The notes beneath the pieces are model-generated. The model was not told the DNA's origin, did no database searches, and saw only the letters and a program-made list of their open reading frames with translations. Positions 62,974-64,000 of a stretch of DNA of 64,000 nt are shown here, one piece after another (positions within the stretch are counted from its first letter, which is position 1; the number at the start of each line of letters is the position of its first letter). This DNA is from Asaia bogorensis. Lineage in GTDB: Bacteria; Pseudomonadota; Alphaproteobacteria; Acetobacterales; Acetobacteraceae. Location of the stretch: assembly GCA_945897825.1 (NCBI GenBank), contig CAMDGX010000002.1:40693-104692 (forward strand), given 5' to 3'. The translations under genes and the position numbers were made by a program.

Positions 62974-63600
62974 TCAGCGGCGGGCAGCCTGGTTGCGGAT
63001 CGTGCCGGTGTAGGCGTCGACCGTCAGATCGACGGAGCGGCCGTTCCGCATCGCGCGGACCCGAAAGTTGTTGCCGTCGCGGGAGACGCTCTGCACATCG
63101 CTGAAGCCTTCGTTGCGCAGAAGATCGCGCACGTCGCTATCCTGCATCGCGGCGGACTGGCTGGTGCCCGGCTGGCTTGTGCCCGACTGGCTGGCGCCCG
63201 ACTGGCTCATGCCCGACTGGCTCATGCCCGGCTGGCTCGTGCCCGGCTGGCTCATGCCCGGCTGGCTCGTGCCCGGCTGGCTCATGCCCGATTGGCCCAT
63301 CGACTGGCCCGGCGTGCCCATGCCGCGCGTGCCGGTGGTGGTGCCGGAGTGGCCGCTTGTGGCGCCCATCGCGCCGGCGGCAGTGCTGGGGCGCTGCGAG
63401 GTGCTGGCGGTGCCCGGGGCGGGCTGGGTCATCGGCAGCGGGCCGGCCGGCACCTGCGCCTGCATCTGCCCGCCGGCAGCGCCGGTGCCCTGGCTCATGC
63501 CCGGGGCGCTGCCCGTGGGACTGCCGACACCCTGCGCGAAGGCCGGGGCGGACAGCGCGAGGAGGGCGGCCAGCGCGGTGGTGGAAAGAAGGCTTCGCAT
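62974..63600 (-). CDS. Secreted repeat protein with PepSY-like C-terminal domain
   Basis: A 208-residue protein with a signal peptide cleaved near APAFAQ (about residue 23). Residues 24-100 are low complexity; about 100-150 are tandem pentapeptides of the form (M/T/A)SQ(P/S)G, roughly ten units. The last 55 residues form a small domain (LLRNEGFSDVQSVSRDGNNF, DLTVDAYTGTIRNQ) like the PepSY fold. The same domain ends the next gene at 63685, so the two are tandem paralogues. Periplasmic; function unknown. Confidence 0.85.
   Translation of the reverse strand: MRSLLSTTALAALLALSAPAFAQGVGSPTGSAPGMSQGTGAAGGQMQAQVPAGPLPMTQPAPGTASTSQRPSTAAGAMGATSGHSGTTTGTRGMGTPGQSMGQSGMSQPGTSQPGMSQPGTSQPGMSQSGMSQSGASQSGTSQPGTSQSAAMQDSDVRDLLRNEGFSDVQSVSRDGNNFRVRAMRNGRSVDLTVDAYTGTIRNQAARR
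63155..63295. repeat. Tandem 15-bp coding repeats
   Basis: About nine or ten 15-bp units close to GGCTGGCTCATGCCC encode the pentapeptides of the secreted protein at 62974-63600. Units alternate between CTCAT and CTCGT and between GGCTGG and GACTGG. Copy number is likely to vary between strains by slippage or recombination. Confidence 0.85.
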
Positions 63601-63684
63601 GCGTGTGTCTCCCGTGGTTCAGCCGCTCTGCGGTGGCGGTGCCCCGGCCGGTTTCCCCTGGAGAGGGACCGGCCAGGGATGACC

Positions 63685-64000
63685 TCAGCGCGCGGCGGCC
63701 TGGCTGCGGATGGTGCCGGTGTAGGCATCGACCGTGACGTCCACCGGCCGGCCGCCCTGCATGGCGCGGGCGCGGAAGGCGTTGCCGTCGCGGGTCACGT
63801 TCTGGACGTTGCTGAAGCCTTCGGTGGTCAGCTTGGTCATCACCTGCTCCTGCGTCATGACCCCGGAGGTCTGGGCCGACACGGGCGGCTGGCCGGCGGT
63901 GCCGGTGGTCGACCCGGCGCGCGGGGAGCCCTCCGGGCCGCGGCCCGGCGTGCCCTGGTCGGTCGTCGTGCCGCCGCCGATGCCCGGGGTCGCGGGGCCC
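63685..64000 (-). CDS. Secreted paralogue with PepSY-like C-terminal domain (5' end beyond window)
   Basis: The reading frame is open from the stop at 63685 to the window edge. The visible part is a Gly/Thr/Pro-rich linker (GIGGGTTTDQGTPGRGPE) and then a C-terminal domain (TTEGFSNVQNVTRDGNAF, DVTVDAYTGTIRSQ) nearly identical in pattern to that of the gene at 62974-63600. GTG 63882 could be taken as a start, but the coherent low-complexity frame upstream argues for a longer secreted protein whose signal peptide lies outside the window. It precedes its paralogue by 84 bp on the same strand. Confidence 0.75.
   Translation of the reverse strand, partial: GPATPGIGGGTTTDQGTPGRGPEGSPRAGSTTGTAGQPPVSAQTSGVMTQEQVMTKLTTEGFSNVQNVTRDGNAFRARAMQGGRPVDVTVDAYTGTIRSQAAAR

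Noticed and set aside
63155..63295. Regular short repeats that might suggest a CRISPR array.
   Set aside because: Units are 15 bp, directly adjacent, in frame and encode pentapeptides; there are no spacers and no cas genes.

Overview
The window is high-GC DNA (roughly 70 percent G+C by eye) from a Gram-negative bacterium, most likely an alphaproteobacterium near the Acetobacteraceae/Rhodospirillales. The reasons are the fused MrpA-MrpB subunit, a complete exosortase A (XrtA/PEP-CTERM) exopolysaccharide locus, small proteins such as a DUF6481-like coiled coil, and alphaproteobacterial-style dispersed hairpin repeats. No 16S gene or other decisive taxonomic marker is present.

Layout. 1-5572 (minus): Mrp-type multisubunit cation/proton antiporter operon (AB fused, C, D, E, F, and G cut by the window edge). 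5763-7715 (plus): a TetR regulator with a perfect palindromic operator, then an MFS exporter. 7779-18587 (minus): first arm of the XrtA locus, read as undecaprenyl-phosphate sugar transferase, PrsK sensor kinase, PrsR sigma-54 activator, PrsT TPR protein, glycosyltransferase and flippase. 19287-32125 (plus): a tRNA-Val-like gene and a terminator, then the second arm: outer-membrane export lipoprotein, chain-length protein, tyrosine autokinase, beta-barrel protein, AAA ATPase, deacetylase, FemAB-like protein, glycosyltransferase, exosortase-EpsI fusion and an amidase. Together they describe initiation, polymerisation, export and regulation of a polysaccharide plus processing of PEP-CTERM proteins; no PEP-CTERM substrate is in the window.

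32137-42867: mixed genes (DUF3750, beta-helix/proline-rich protein, glycosyltransferase plus AlgD-like dehydrogenase, tandem universal stress protein behind a FixK-type box, D-aminopeptidase, threonine aldolase, CPBP protease). 42984-46066 is an accessory patch: VapBC, a possible deaminase-fold protein in AT-richer DNA, an IS110-family element with a long leader, and the 3' remnant of an FAD oxidase gene. 46067-64000: FAD oxidase, Gfo/Idh/MocA oxidoreductase, Calx-beta/RTX protein, zinc-ribbon protein, FolM-FolB pair, uvrC, glycosyltransferase-dehydratase-propeller operon, DUF6481 protein, M3 peptidase, Hint protein, CsbD protein, and two secreted paralogues with the same C-terminal domain.

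The most distinctive unlabelled structure is a family of at least eight short AT-rich repeats placed just 3' of stop codons, often as inverted pairs, which look like bidirectional terminators in an otherwise GC-rich genome. Three large extracellular-looking proteins (33531, 48895, 61420) lack a Sec signal peptide and may be type I secretion cargo.
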